Origin: CAYJEJ01 sp964369315 | GTDB lineage: Bacteria > Pseudomonadota > Alphaproteobacteria > UBA3830 > JAIRWN01 | Reading direction: 5' to 3' | Length of the DNA: 64,000 nt | Assembly (NCBI GenBank): GCA_964369315.1 | Contig: CAYJEJ010000002.1 | Span: 78,044 to 142,043, forward strand | Shown: one piece after another, positions 52,804 through 62,667 of the stretch | Layout of the letters: every line of letters starts with the position of its first letter | Numbering within the stretch: position 1 is the stretch's first letter | Made by a program: the position numbers and the translations under genes | Notes under the pieces: generated by a model | The model's input: the letters and a program-made list of their open reading frames with translations, nothing else | Database searches by the model: none | Told to the model about the DNA's origin: nothing

Positions 52804-55458
52804 TTAGCAATCAACATAATATTGTTCTAATAAGTTAAACCAGACTGTTTTTACGCGTGTTTCACGACCAGTGACATAGAGGTTATCCTGAGCTCTTGAG
52901 AGGGCGACATATAAGAGCCTTTGTTTTTCTTGCTTTTGTTCTTCTTTAAAGGTTTCAATGCCTGCACATACGTTATTAGGTGTTTTGATTTGCGGTGGAA
53001 AAAATATTGGCAAAATGTTGGTGTAAGATTCGTCCGAATTTATCCAAGTTGGGGGAAGTTCGTTTTTACCTTGTCCATTTATGTCTGCAATAATGACAAA
53101 TGGTGCCTGTAAACCTTTAGAACGATGTACGGTCATAACCTGTATTTTCTCATTTTGTTTAAATTCACGTTTAATGTTTGATGAATGCTTTTTAAACCAA
53201 GGGATAAATCCAGAAATAGTTAATAATCCAGCCCGTTCATAAACGAAGACATGTTCCATAAATTCGTTTAATATATCTTGAAAACCTTCACCAAAATGGC
53301 TATGAAATTTTTTTCTTAATGCGAATTTTGGGTTGTCTAATAGTTGAGAAAAAAACATATACGGAGAAAGCCCGTTCCCAAGCGTTAACCATTCGGACAG
53401 TAATGAATAAATATCTTGTGTTTCTGTGTCAGATTTTAGTTGCTCAAAAATAAAACTAGGGCGATGAATACATATTCGGCTGAGTTCTTTATCGTCAATT
53501 CCCACAATTGAAGATTTCAGCAAGCACGCCAAGTTCATATCATCATAAGGGTTGGTGACAAATTTTGCTAGACTAATTAGGTCTTCCACTAAGATTTCAT
53601 CTATTAAAGAAATTCTGTCTGCTCCATCGACGGGGAGGTCAGCTTTTTTTAAGGCATTTATGATAGGGGTCATTAATTTGCCTCGTTGTTGTAATAAAAT
53701 CAAAAAATCTTTTGGGGTCGCCGGCCGTTTTTTTGACGGAACAAATGTTTTTGTATCAATAATTTGTTTGATATTACTCGCTATTTTTGTTGCCAAATTT
53801 ATGATTTGGTCGTCCTCGTGCTCAGAAGGTTGTTCAAAAGGGTTTGAAGAGGTTTCTTGGTTTGTGAGTTGAGGCTTTTTTTCCAAGGACCAAAACTCAA
53901 CTTTCCCAACTTCTTTTAATCGGAAAGGGATATGTTTTGTAGGAATTTTACCAACGCCAGATGTCTGCGTCGGGTCTTTAAAAATGTCATCTATGAAAGA
54001 TAATATAGCAGGCGTTGACCTGAATGAAACATTTAATGGGATTTCATGCCACCTAGGGTTGTGAATTTTTGCTTCAGACTGAAGGTGGTTTTTGTTTGCA
54101 AGAAAAGATTTCAAATCTGCACCTTGAAAACCATAAATAGCTTGTTTTTGGTCGCCCACTACAAACAGTGTTTTAGGTTGCCCCGTCTGGTTGGAGAAAT
54201 AATCGTCACTGCAAATGGTTCTTAAAATCTCCCATTGTATGGGGCTGGTGTCTTGAGCTTCGTCTAGAAGGACATGATTGAGGGACTCGTTGATTTTATA
54301 CCTTATCCAGTGATTGTTTTTTAATAAAAGCAAGGTTTTGAAGATTAAATCATCATAATCTAATCGTTCATTTTTTAGGGATTGACATTGTGTGTAAATA
54401 TCTTTTAAAGCCAAGGATAATGCTAGGTTACTTAGGGCGAATTTTTGTGTGGATTGCTGGTTAAACAAGGAGAAAATTTCTTTTGCGATTTCGTCAATAT
54501 TGTCGCAATGAGCGGGGAATAATTTTTTCAACTTTGCAGGGTATAATGTTTGTCGCAAACCCCCATCTTTTGTCAGAAAAATATTAAAAATATCATTATC
54601 TTCAATGTTTTGATAATCTTCTTGAAGATTGGAAAAACAATAAAGTATTTTTGATGATAATAAACTGTCGTCTTGGGTTAATTTGGAACTAATGTCGGAA
54701 TAGATGTTAAAAATATTCTCTTTTATAGAAAGTGGGATAACAATTTTGTTATTGGATAATATTTGCTCTATGTTTATGTCGTTTAAGTCAATATTAAGCT
54801 GGAATAATTTTGAATAACTGTCCGCTAGATTTTCTGGTGTGTTGGCACAAAGAGAATTTAAATATAACCTGTCGTTTATTAATTTTTTTATTATTAAGAG
54901 CAGTCCTTCGTCACTTTTAAATAAGCTTAAAATCTCGAACGCTTTGAATAGGTAAGGGGTGTTTTTACTAAGAGAGATAGATTTTTTCAAGGATTTTTCC
55001 AAAATTTCATCTGTTTCGGATTCGCTTAAGATGTTTAATGGCACAGAAACATCAGCTTCGAAAGAGAACGTTTCTAATAGGTTTTGACAAAAACCATGGA
55101 TGGTTTGAACCCTTAATTTTTGATTAGTATCTAGAATTTTATTGAATAAATTTTTTGCATAAATTACTTGTTCATTTGTTGTGTGTTCGAACATTTCTTG
55201 AAGTTGGGAACGGACTTGTTCAAAATCAGCATTTTTCCAAGAAAGCAATTTGTCCTTAATTCTGCTCAGCATTTCTGAAGCAGCAGAGTTTGTGAATGTA
55301 ATGCATAATATTTTATCTATTGGCACATTATTGACTAATAAAGCTAGAATTCTATCTACTAAAACTTTAGTTTTGCCTGTTCCTGCGGACGCTTCTATCC
55401 AAATGTTTGCTGTGATATCGCAAATTTTCTTTATTTTGAGTTTTTCTTTGTCGTCCAT
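52804..55458 (-). CDS. addA: AddA-type UvrD helicase lacking the nuclease domain
   Basis: This 884-residue superfamily 1 helicase is the AddA subunit of AddAB, which processes double-strand breaks for recombination. Helicase motifs are complete: Walker A EASAGTGKT at 22-30, VLLDEAQDTSP (motif II), VVGDQKQAIYGFQGAD (III), FRST (IV), TVHRSKGLQAP (V) and LLYVALSRAQDNLYV (VI). The protein ends about 25 residues after motif VI. Family members run to about 1150 residues with a C-terminal PD-(D/E)XK nuclease, which is absent here; only 79 bases follow before accB. It overlaps addB by 28 bases. It may act as a helicase only. Confidence 0.88.
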   Translation of the reverse strand: MDDKEKLKIKKICDITANIWIEASAGTGKTKVLVDRILALLVNNVPIDKILCITFTNSAASEMLSRIKDKLLSWKNADFEQVRSQLQEMFEHTTNEQVIYAKNLFNKILDTNQKLRVQTIHGFCQNLLETFSFEADVSVPLNILSESETDEILEKSLKKSISLSKNTPYLFKAFEILSLFKSDEGLLLIIKKLINDRLYLNSLCANTPENLADSYSKLFQLNIDLNDINIEQILSNNKIVIPLSIKENIFNIYSDISSKLTQDDSLLSSKILYCFSNLQEDYQNIEDNDIFNIFLTKDGGLRQTLYPAKLKKLFPAHCDNIDEIAKEIFSLFNQQSTQKFALSNLALSLALKDIYTQCQSLKNERLDYDDLIFKTLLLLKNNHWIRYKINESLNHVLLDEAQDTSPIQWEILRTICSDDYFSNQTGQPKTLFVVGDQKQAIYGFQGADLKSFLANKNHLQSEAKIHNPRWHEIPLNVSFRSTPAILSFIDDIFKDPTQTSGVGKIPTKHIPFRLKEVGKVEFWSLEKKPQLTNQETSSNPFEQPSEHEDDQIINLATKIASNIKQIIDTKTFVPSKKRPATPKDFLILLQQRGKLMTPIINALKKADLPVDGADRISLIDEILVEDLISLAKFVTNPYDDMNLACLLKSSIVGIDDKELSRICIHRPSFIFEQLKSDTETQDIYSLLSEWLTLGNGLSPYMFFSQLLDNPKFALRKKFHSHFGEGFQDILNEFMEHVFVYERAGLLTISGFIPWFKKHSSNIKREFKQNEKIQVMTVHRSKGLQAPFVIIADINGQGKNELPPTWINSDESYTNILPIFFPPQIKTPNNVCAGIETFKEEQKQEKQRLLYVALSRAQDNLYVTGRETRVKTVWFNLLEQYYVDC

Positions 55459-58163
55459 TCTTTTTCTCTTGAAAGGTGCTTGTACTCTGGGGTTACACAG
55501 GTTCCAGCTGATAAGGGGGTATTGGTGATTTCATGCAATGCATGTTTAATGTTGAGAATGATTTCGTTTTTCTTTTGTAAGATAAAGGAAAGTGGAACAT
55601 TGACTGTTTGTATGTTCTCAAATCCACCATTGAAATTTAAAAATTGAAAATTTATTTTGTTGAGTTGGTAATCTGGGGTAATTTTATTCAATGTCATAAT
55701 AACTTTTAAATTGGTTTTTAAATCATATCCAAGTTTAATGTTGTTTATTTTAGTGATAGGTTTAAGAGAGTATTGCTTAATTTCTAGGTTTTCACTATGT
55801 TTAAGAATGTTTAACTCATCAATAGTGGTGTTGATTTTTAATTGTTTATTGCACCCTAAGTCTAAAATTATATTTGTTTTTATTTGTTTTAATGCAATAT
55901 TTTGATTAGAATGGGTTTTTTTATTTATTTCATTCAATATTCTTTTTTCTCGAAATGACCACAAGCTGTTTTCTGATGAAATATTTTTTGCTTTTAAATT
56001 ATATAGCCGATTAATATTAGCTTCACCGTAAAGCTCATAGAGAGATGTCAGCTTGAGTGAATGTTTTGCCCATAATTCATAAGAATTGGAGTAAATCTTG
56101 CAAAAATCATTTAAGGATAATTCATTGATTGTCTCACCTATGGGTAATTGGACTTCTGGTCTAATTTGGCGGGATAATTTATTATTGGTCTTATAGCCGT
56201 CAGAAAAAGCTTCTTTTTTTATTGCTTCGCCTCGCTTACGTGCGAGGTGTCCGTCTTGTTCTAATGAGGAGGTTAGTTGGACAAGCCAACGGCAGGGTTC
56301 TGTTGGCGAGCCACCAATAGTTTTGCTACGCGTGATGATTACTTTTTGACAGCATAAGCATTTTATGAATTCGAGAAAAATCAATTCATTTTTGCGTTCT
56401 TCACCAAAACACCCTAATTTTTTTAAGATATTGGGTGATAAAACACATTGAGTCAAATTTGCAGGCGGCCAAGCGTCATCATTTGCATCTGTTAGTATTA
56501 CGCTGTTTTTTTGAAGAGTTAATAGGCGAGACTCCAAAACCCCTATAGCTGGGATTGGAAGGTTTTCAGTTTTTTCTGTATTTTTTTCATAACTCCAAAA
56601 TATTTTTGAACAAATGTCGATGTATTCATGAAAATATACTTTTTCATGCTTTATAGGGGTGATTATAGTGTTTAAATTTTGCCATATGCGACGAAAAGCT
56701 GATTCTTTGTGAAAAATATTATTTTTTAAATAATCGGCAGATATTTTATCAAGAAAATCAATAAAATCATTGTGTAATACAAACCATTCATAGATGACAG
56801 TCTTGTTTTTTAAAGTATTTTGATGATTTAAGATAAAAGCTTTGAATTCAAAAAATACATTTAAAGATTCAGGCATATTAGATTTTATAAAATCATCGTG
56901 TTTTTCTATTATTTTGATAAATTTTTTGTCTGATACTGGGGTGCTTCTTGCAAAAATTTCAAAGGTCAAAAGTTCTTTATAAATCATTGTGTTGTGTTGA
57001 AATAAACGCTTTAAGAATTCTAGAGTTTCATAGATTAAAAAACCAGAACTAATAACATCGCCAGATTGCTTTAACCATGTGAAATCTTGACCTTTGGTCA
57101 ATGGGTCTAATTGCGAGAAGGCTAATTTTTTTTCATGAGATTTTAAAATAGCATTAATACGCATCATAAGAGAAGCATTGTTTGATATAAACAGGGGCGA
57201 GTTAATCTTGCGAGCGAGAAATGCCGTAATAAAAGCCTCTTCTTGAGGGGTGTCACATTCTATAATAGATAAATTGGGCAGGTCAGGAACAAGTGTTTTG
57301 AGGGGATTATTGCCACTTAATGCTTCATTTAAAAAAGCTTCGTAGTCAAAAGATTCTTTATTTTTTTTAGATATATGATGAACGTCAGTAAAGTTTACAC
57401 CAAGCGAACTTAAAAACCTTTGAAAGGATTTTTGACCAAAATTACAACTGACATTGCCGTCATGTGTTTGCATTCCATATAAAACGATTTTACTAAACGG
57501 AAGGTTGTAGATTACTTTAACCAGTCTGTCTATCGCAGGGGGCGACCCGTTCAGACCAACGGCAACAATAGGGTGGTTTGGAGGTGAGTTTTTCCAATTA
57601 TTGCAAAGCTCGTTGATGTCTTTAATAATATTCTTATTGCTAGAATAGTTAAAATTGTTATCGTTATCTAAAAGGTTTTTATATAAATACTCCAAAAAAT
57701 GGATGTTTTTTTCTGTTTTTTCTGCTAAATCTGTTCTCTTATTCAAATTTAAAAAGGCGTCCACACCGATTTCATCGGCAAATAGTTGCTCTAGAAGTAA
57801 GTTTGTGGTTTGTGCCAAGTCAAAACAATGATTTAAACTTTTTTCTATACCGATATTTTTAAAATATTTTTTTACTAAATTAGACGTAAATATTTTTATA
57901 TTACTCGATTCGATTTCATCGGAGGGTGCATTTGTGTTTTTTAGATTAAACACGCAGGCAACATTAATTTCCCAATGGGGCTTAAAAAGGGGTGATTCTT
58001 TGATGATTCTGGAAATGTTTTTTGCTGACCTGCGTGTCGGGGTCAAGATGAGCAATTTTTTGATATCATTGGGTAATGTGGATGTCCAATTAAAAAGCCA
58101 TTCTGGAAAGTTTACAGAAAAATCATCAGAAAAGCTAAAATTAACAACCTTATCGTTTATCAT
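55431..58163 (-). CDS. addB: AddB-like subunit with degenerate nuclease region
   Basis: This 910-residue protein is AddB by position between tsaE and addA and by features such as ILTPTRRSAKNISRIIKES, IIECDTPQEEAFITAFLAR, and GVLESRLLTLQKNSVILTDANDDAWPP. The C-terminal region should carry a nuclease domain with an xDYKTG-type active motif; the matching segment here reads TTIDELNIL..NLEIKQYSLKP, with no DYKTG. The last residues TPEYKHLSREKEW still match the family's conserved ending. It is shorter than usual (about 1000). It overlaps tsaE by four bases and addA by 28. So the scaffold appears kept while catalysis is lost. Confidence 0.8.
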   Translation of the reverse strand: MINDKVVNFSFSDDFSVNFPEWLFNWTSTLPNDIKKLLILTPTRRSAKNISRIIKESPLFKPHWEINVACVFNLKNTNAPSDEIESSNIKIFTSNLVKKYFKNIGIEKSLNHCFDLAQTTNLLLEQLFADEIGVDAFLNLNKRTDLAEKTEKNIHFLEYLYKNLLDNDNNFNYSSNKNIIKDINELCNNWKNSPPNHPIVAVGLNGSPPAIDRLVKVIYNLPFSKIVLYGMQTHDGNVSCNFGQKSFQRFLSSLGVNFTDVHHISKKNKESFDYEAFLNEALSGNNPLKTLVPDLPNLSIIECDTPQEEAFITAFLARKINSPLFISNNASLMMRINAILKSHEKKLAFSQLDPLTKGQDFTWLKQSGDVISSGFLIYETLEFLKRLFQHNTMIYKELLTFEIFARSTPVSDKKFIKIIEKHDDFIKSNMPESLNVFFEFKAFILNHQNTLKNKTVIYEWFVLHNDFIDFLDKISADYLKNNIFHKESAFRRIWQNLNTIITPIKHEKVYFHEYIDICSKIFWSYEKNTEKTENLPIPAIGVLESRLLTLQKNSVILTDANDDAWPPANLTQCVLSPNILKKLGCFGEERKNELIFLEFIKCLCCQKVIITRSKTIGGSPTEPCRWLVQLTSSLEQDGHLARKRGEAIKKEAFSDGYKTNNKLSRQIRPEVQLPIGETINELSLNDFCKIYSNSYELWAKHSLKLTSLYELYGEANINRLYNLKAKNISSENSLWSFREKRILNEINKKTHSNQNIALKQIKTNIILDLGCNKQLKINTTIDELNILKHSENLEIKQYSLKPITKINNIKLGYDLKTNLKVIMTLNKITPDYQLNKINFQFLNFNGGFENIQTVNVPLSFILQKKNEIILNIKHALHEITNTPLSAGTCVTPEYKHLSREKEWTTKKNSK

Positions 58164-58609
58164 GTAATATTTTTCTCATCAACAATTTTTATTGTAATAT
58201 CCCGTGTGTTTTTGCTATCTAATGATATGTTAATTTCAATTCTTTTTTTGGGGAGTAAATTTTTGGCTATTTCTGGCCACTCTATTATGCAAATTCCTTG
58301 ATAAAAAATGTCAGGAAATCCAAGTTCAAAGAGCTCGTTTGTGTCTTTTATTCTATATAAATCCATATGAAATATTTTGCCGAAAGAGGGTTCATAAATA
58401 TTAATGATATTAAATGTCGGGCTTTGTATTTTGCTTGAATTTTTTGCTAAATTATTGATAATATAACCGGTTAAAGTGGTTTTTCCCGACCCCAAATTTC
58501 CTGAGATAGTCAAGCAAGGGTGCGTTTTTAAGAACGGGGTAATTTTATTGGCAATATTTTTGGTTTGGCGAAGGCTATTTGAGGAAAAGCTTAATGCATC
58601 ATCGGTCAT
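58160..58609 (-). CDS. tsaE: tRNA threonylcarbamoyladenosine biosynthesis ATPase TsaE
   Basis: This 149-residue P-loop protein works with TsaB and TsaD to make the t6A modification at position 37 of ANN-decoding tRNAs. The P-loop GNLGSGKT is at 37-44 and SPTFNIINIYE plus FHMDLYRI are family hallmarks, as is IIEWPE. I begin it at ATG 58609 (MTDDALS), which gives the family length; a longer frame to 58786 adds a non-conserved leader. It is the first gene of tsaE-addB-addA, an alphaproteobacterial arrangement that usually also includes sugar kinase and nucleotidyltransferase genes. Confidence 0.93.
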   Translation of the reverse strand: MTDDALSFSSNSLRQTKNIANKITPFLKTHPCLTISGNLGSGKTTLTGYIINNLAKNSSKIQSPTFNIINIYEPSFGKIFHMDLYRIKDTNELFELGFPDIFYQGICIIEWPEIAKNLLPKKRIEINISLDSKNTRDITIKIVDEKNIT

Positions 58610-58804
58610 TTTAACACTATCTTCATGTAATATCTGCACCTTTAAACAATTCACAATATCATAAAAGTTCATATATGGAGCCATTTTAAAATATAAAAAA
58701 TGCATATAAGCACTTTTATAATAGCAAGAACATATTTTTATTGTTGCTTTTTTTATTAAAATATCAATAACTTTGTATAACTTCACTGAAAAAGGTTTTT
58801 TATT

Positions 58805-59812
58805 ATGAATAATATATTTGATGTTGCTGTGATTGGTGGCGGTCCAGGGGGGCTGTTTGCCTCATTTGAATGTGGTTTAATGGGGTTGAGTTGCGTTCTA
58901 ATAGAGTCGACTGAAACCTTAGGGGGGCAGTGTAATGCTTTATATCCAGAAAAAGAAATATTGGATATTCCCGCCTCTCCAGCTGTGCTTGCGAGGGATT
59001 TAATCACTTCTCTTATACAGCAGGAGAAACATTTTAATTGTGTCAAATTATTGAACAATAAGGTATTGTCTTTAAATGAAAAAAGTGACGATGAACAACG
59101 GTTGTGGGTGCTCAAAACTGATAAACAAAAAGAAGTGTTAGTAAAATCTGTGATTATTGCTTCAGGTGGAGGTTCTTTTAAATTCAATAAAATTTTTGTT
59201 CCAGAAAGTGAAGATTTTGAAGATAAAAGCATTTTTTACTCTGTGCAAGATAAGTCAAAATTTGCTGGTAAAATTGTTTCTATAATAGGTGGAGGTGATG
59301 CTGCGATAGATTGGACTATGGCACTATCAGAGTCTGTAAAAAAAATTAATCTCATACATAGACGGGAGACGTTTAAAGCAGCCCCCAGCAGCTTGTCGAG
59401 AATTAAAGAACTTTTAGATTGCGGGAAAATTGAAATTTTTACTCCTTATAACTTAGTTTCTTTATCGGGTAATCAAGGTGTATTAGATGCAATAAAAATA
59501 ATAAAAAATAGTCATGAAGGAGAGACGCTCGAAGAGACAATAAAAAGTGATTTTTTATTGGCTTTTTTGGGTTTAGCTCCGACAAAAAATCATTTTTCCG
59601 AATGGGGTTTGGATGTTGTTAAAAACAAAATTTCTGTAGACAGGGCAAATTGTTTGACAAATTTGGTGAACGTCTATGCCATAGGGGACGTTGCAACTTA
59701 TGATGGTAAAATCACATCAATAATATCGGCTTTTTCCGAAGGGGCTGTGGTTGCAAGGAATATTCAAAAAATTTTATATCCTGACCAAAAAATCCCTTTA
59801 CATCGCCATTAA
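58805..59812 (+). CDS. Ferredoxin/flavodoxin-NADP+ reductase, thioredoxin reductase-like type
   Basis: This 335-residue flavoprotein has two Rossmann motifs: GGGPGG at 11-16 for FAD, and IIGGGDAAIDW near 160-170 for NADPH. CNALYPEKEILDIPASP and the C-terminal YAIGDVATYDGKITSIISAFSEGA are typical of the TrxR-like ferredoxin-NADP+ reductase group (YumC type). No CxxC redox pair is present, which excludes thioredoxin reductase. It would supply reduced ferredoxin or similar carriers. It is divergent from tsaE and runs towards rpmJ. A weak hairpin with arms ATCGCC and GGCGAT followed by TTTT (59802-59836) may end it. Confidence 0.88.
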   Translation: MNNIFDVAVIGGGPGGLFASFECGLMGLSCVLIESTETLGGQCNALYPEKEILDIPASPAVLARDLITSLIQQEKHFNCVKLLNNKVLSLNEKSDDEQRLWVLKTDKQKEVLVKSVIIASGGGSFKFNKIFVPESEDFEDKSIFYSVQDKSKFAGKIVSIIGGGDAAIDWTMALSESVKKINLIHRRETFKAAPSSLSRIKELLDCGKIEIFTPYNLVSLSGNQGVLDAIKIIKNSHEGETLEETIKSDFLLAFLGLAPTKNHFSEWGLDVVKNKISVDRANCLTNLVNVYAIGDVATYDGKITSIISAFSEGAVVARNIQKILYPDQKIPLHRH

Positions 59813-60008
59813 ACTTTTTCTTTCTAAGGCGATTTTACTACTGATTTGTTGATGAATTTATCGCGGATTATCGCGGAACGGGTTCGTTTAATAAAAGCTC
59901 TCATTATTTGTAATGCCTTATTTATATAATGTCGCTATATTTATAAGGTGTTGCGAGCCAGAGCGGACTTGGATTTGAGGATTTGGTGTTTTAAGCCCAA
60001 ATAATGGG

Positions 60009-60035
60009 TTGACATAGGTTTTGTGACGTTATAAA
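60009..60035 (+). promoter_or_regulatory. Probable promoter of rpmJ
   Basis: A perfect TTGACA (60009-60014) is followed after 15 bases by TATAAA (60030-60035), about 30 bases before the rpmJ ATG. The spacing is slightly short of the ideal 17. The GC-richer stretch upstream (59850-60000) contains a tandem ATCGCGG pair of unknown meaning. Confidence 0.5.
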
Positions 60036-60066
60036 TTTTGTTATATTTTTTAAGAGAGCAAGTTAG

Positions 60067-60192
60067 ATGAAAGTGGCTAATTCGTTAAAAACCTTAAAGA
60101 AACGTCATAAAAACTGTCAATTGGTTAAGCGACGTGGAAGGTTGTATGTGATAAACAAGACTAACCCTAGGTTTAAGGCACGTCAGGGGTAG
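60067..60192 (+). CDS. rpmJ: Large ribosomal subunit protein bL36
   Basis: This 41-residue gene is easily missed. The product begins [20 protein letters not shown], continues with [21 protein letters not shown], and matches the zinc-free form of L36, with only one Cys, common in Alphaproteobacteria. GAGAGCAAG lies upstream as a weak ribosome site. It stands alone between the reductase gene and rpsA. Confidence 0.95.
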   Translation: MKVANSLKTLKKRHKNCQLVKRRGRLYVINKTNPRFKARQG

Positions 60193-60357
60193 TGTTTATG
60201 TGTTTTTTTGGGGACATGTTTTCCCTGAAAGATTTGGTTGTGTGTTTTTAATTTTTTTTCGTAAAAATCTTTTTGGACAGCTTTGATAATTGATTTCTTC
60301 GGTATAAGAGTTGTTTGGTTTGATTTTTATGGTTTTATAAAGTGAGTCTTTAAATTT

Positions 60358-62037
60358 ATGGTATCTTCTCAAGATAATAATGTCAGTTTCGCAGAATTAT
60401 TTGAACAATCTATTCAGGCTATGCCATCTGAGGGCAGTGTTGTAAATGGCACAATAAAGGGGATGGACGGCGACTTCGTTTTGGTCGATGTGGGCTATAA
60501 ATCTGACGGAAAAATTTTATTGAAAGAATTCTCGAGGGGTCGGGTAAATTTTGAACTGAACATTGGCGACACTGTCAGGGTTTATATCGATAGATACGAA
60601 GACCGTCACGGCGATGTCGTCCTGAGCAGAGAAAAGGCTTTACGCGAAGAATCTTGGGTTGACTTGGAAAAGTCTTTTGAAGGTGAAAAACAGGTTATTG
60701 GTGTTGTTACAGGTCGGATAAAAGGTGGATTCAGCGTTGACATAGAGGGCGTGATGGCGTTTTTACCAGGGAGTCAAGTTGACGTAAGACCTGTGCGGGA
60801 CGTCACTCCATTGATGGGGATGCCGCAACCATTCAAGATTTTGAAGATGGACCGTTTGCGTGGAAACATTGTCGTTTCTAGGCGTGCGATAATAGAAGAA
60901 GAAGGGGCTGAAGAACGGGCAAAGGTTGTCTCGACGCTCGATGAAGGGCAGGTCGTTCCTGGAATTGTTAAAAACATTACAAATTATGGCGCGTTCGTCG
61001 ACATTGGCGGCGTGGACGGGTTGTTGCATAATACGGACATCTCTTGGAAACGTATCTCTCATCCATCTGAGGTGCTTGAAATCGGTCAGCAAATTCAGGT
61101 GAAAGTCATCCGTTTTAATCGCGATACGCAAAGAATTTCTTTGGGCTTAAAACAGCTCGATAATGACCCTTGGCAAGGGGTTGAAACAGTGTTCAAATCA
61201 GGTGATAAAATCTCTGGCACTGTGACCAATATAACCGATTATGGCATTTTTGTTGAGGTTTTGCCTGGGGTTGAGGGATTGGTTTATATCTCTGAGATTA
61301 GCTGGAAAAAGAATGTTCACCCAAACAAGGTGACTTCCTCTGGTGAAAAGATTGATGTGGTTGTGCTTGACGTTGACAGCTTTAAGAGAAGGATGAGCTT
61401 AGGGCTCAAGCAATTGGAAGAAAATCCATGGGAAAAAATTGCTAAAGATTTTCCTGCAGGGAGTGAATTTGAAAGCGAAATCAACAATATCACAGACTTT
61501 GGGCTGTTTATCAAAATAACCAAAGATATAGACGGTATGGCACATATTAATGATTTATCTTGGGGGCGTCCTGGTGAAGAGGCGATAAAGTCTTATAAGC
61601 GTGGCGACAAGATAACAGTGAAGGTTCTTGAAGTTGATGTGGAGAAAGAGCGGGTCGCATTGGGCGTCAAACAGCTTTCGGAAGACCCTCATAAAGACAC
61701 CATCTCCAATTTAGCTAAGGGAAATGTTGTCACCTGTGTTGTGAAGAATATCTTGGATAGCGGGATAGAGGTTGAGTTTGATAACGGTATGGTTGGCATG
61801 ATAAAGAAGGCTGAGTTGTCGAAGGACAAGCAAGACAGGAGAATAGACCGTTTTGCCGTCGGCGAAAAAGTTGATGCCAAAGTGCTTTCTATCGACAAAA
61901 TCACAAGAAAAGTGTTGCTTTCTGTCAGAGCACTAGAAATTGAAGAAGAAAAACGTACCATGGCTGAATATGGCTCTGCTGACAGTGGTGCCAGCTTAGG
62001 TGACATTTTGGGCGTTGCGATGAATAAAGGGCAATAA
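60358..62037 (+). CDS. rpsA: Small ribosomal subunit protein bS1
   Basis: This 559-residue protein is S1, which binds mRNA and helps start translation. Six S1 domains can be followed: two divergent N-terminal ones (about 25-100 and 110-185) and four canonical RNA-binding repeats with the KNITNYGAFVDIGGVDGLLH, TDYGIFVEVLPGVEGLVY, TDFGLFIKITKDIDGMAH and VVKNILDSGIEVEFDNG segments. Length is normal. Alphaproteobacterial rpsA is usually preceded by cmk and followed by ihfB; here rpmJ precedes and a decayed gene follows. A small ACACTAA/TTAGTGT hairpin (62040-62057) lies right after the stop but lacks a T-run. Confidence 0.96.
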   Translation: MVSSQDNNVSFAELFEQSIQAMPSEGSVVNGTIKGMDGDFVLVDVGYKSDGKILLKEFSRGRVNFELNIGDTVRVYIDRYEDRHGDVVLSREKALREESWVDLEKSFEGEKQVIGVVTGRIKGGFSVDIEGVMAFLPGSQVDVRPVRDVTPLMGMPQPFKILKMDRLRGNIVVSRRAIIEEEGAEERAKVVSTLDEGQVVPGIVKNITNYGAFVDIGGVDGLLHNTDISWKRISHPSEVLEIGQQIQVKVIRFNRDTQRISLGLKQLDNDPWQGVETVFKSGDKISGTVTNITDYGIFVEVLPGVEGLVYISEISWKKNVHPNKVTSSGEKIDVVVLDVDSFKRRMSLGLKQLEENPWEKIAKDFPAGSEFESEINNITDFGLFIKITKDIDGMAHINDLSWGRPGEEAIKSYKRGDKITVKVLEVDVEKERVALGVKQLSEDPHKDTISNLAKGNVVTCVVKNILDSGIEVEFDNGMVGMIKKAELSKDKQDRRIDRFAVGEKVDAKVLSIDKITRKVLLSVRALEIEEEKRTMAEYGSADSGASLGDILGVAMNKGQ

Positions 62038-62296
62038 TAACACTAAGATATTAGTGTGCCAGAGAGAGAATGATGTATGGTCTATCTTGTCTGATGGTGG
62101 TGGGGTGCTCTGTAATTAGCCCAATGAAAGATTGTTTGTTCATATTCATTTGTTAAAAAAGGTGATTTTTGTTTGTGTTTCTTCCAAAATCGCTGGTTTA
62201 TCGAATTGAACGCTAATAATGTTCTCTTGCGATGTTAGGTTATGAGTGGTTTTCATCAAAGAGCCATAGAGAGTCGCGTCTCGGCATATATTTTAA

Positions 62297-62667
62297 TATA
62301 TTATCATTTATGTGGAAGATGTTGAGTCTTCTATGGCGTTTTTCGAGCAGGTCTTTGATTTAGAAAGAAAATTTGTTTCTGAAGATGGCTATGGAGAGCT
62401 TAATACTGGTCAAACTACATTAGCTTTTGCTAGTCAACGCTTGTGAAAACAAAAATCGTTACAGATTATTTGTCTGTTGATAAATCTGATAAAACATTTG
62501 GGATTGAAGTTGGCTTTACAACTGACTCTGTTAGCGAAGTTTATGAAAGAGCGATTTCTTTTGGTGCAAAGTCTATCCCGACCGAGATGCCATGGGGGCA
62601 AACAGTTTCATACATAAAATCTCCAGATGGAACGTTGGTTGAAATCTGCAGTGCTATTAGGCGGTAA
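62297..62667 (+). pseudogene. Decayed VOC (glyoxalase-fold) gene
   Basis: Two adjacent frames encode the two halves of one VOC-family protein. Frame one (62297-62446) reads YIIIYVEDVESSMAFFEQVF, then FVSEDGYGELNTGQTTLAFASQ, and ends at a TGA. Frame two (about 62443-62667) continues with GFTTDSVSEVYERAISFGAKSI and PWGQTVSYIKSPDGTLVEIC. The join needs a one-base shift near 62443. There is also no ATG start: a TAA at 62294-62296 stands where the first residues should be. The double lesion points to decay instead of a single sequencing error. Confidence 0.85.
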
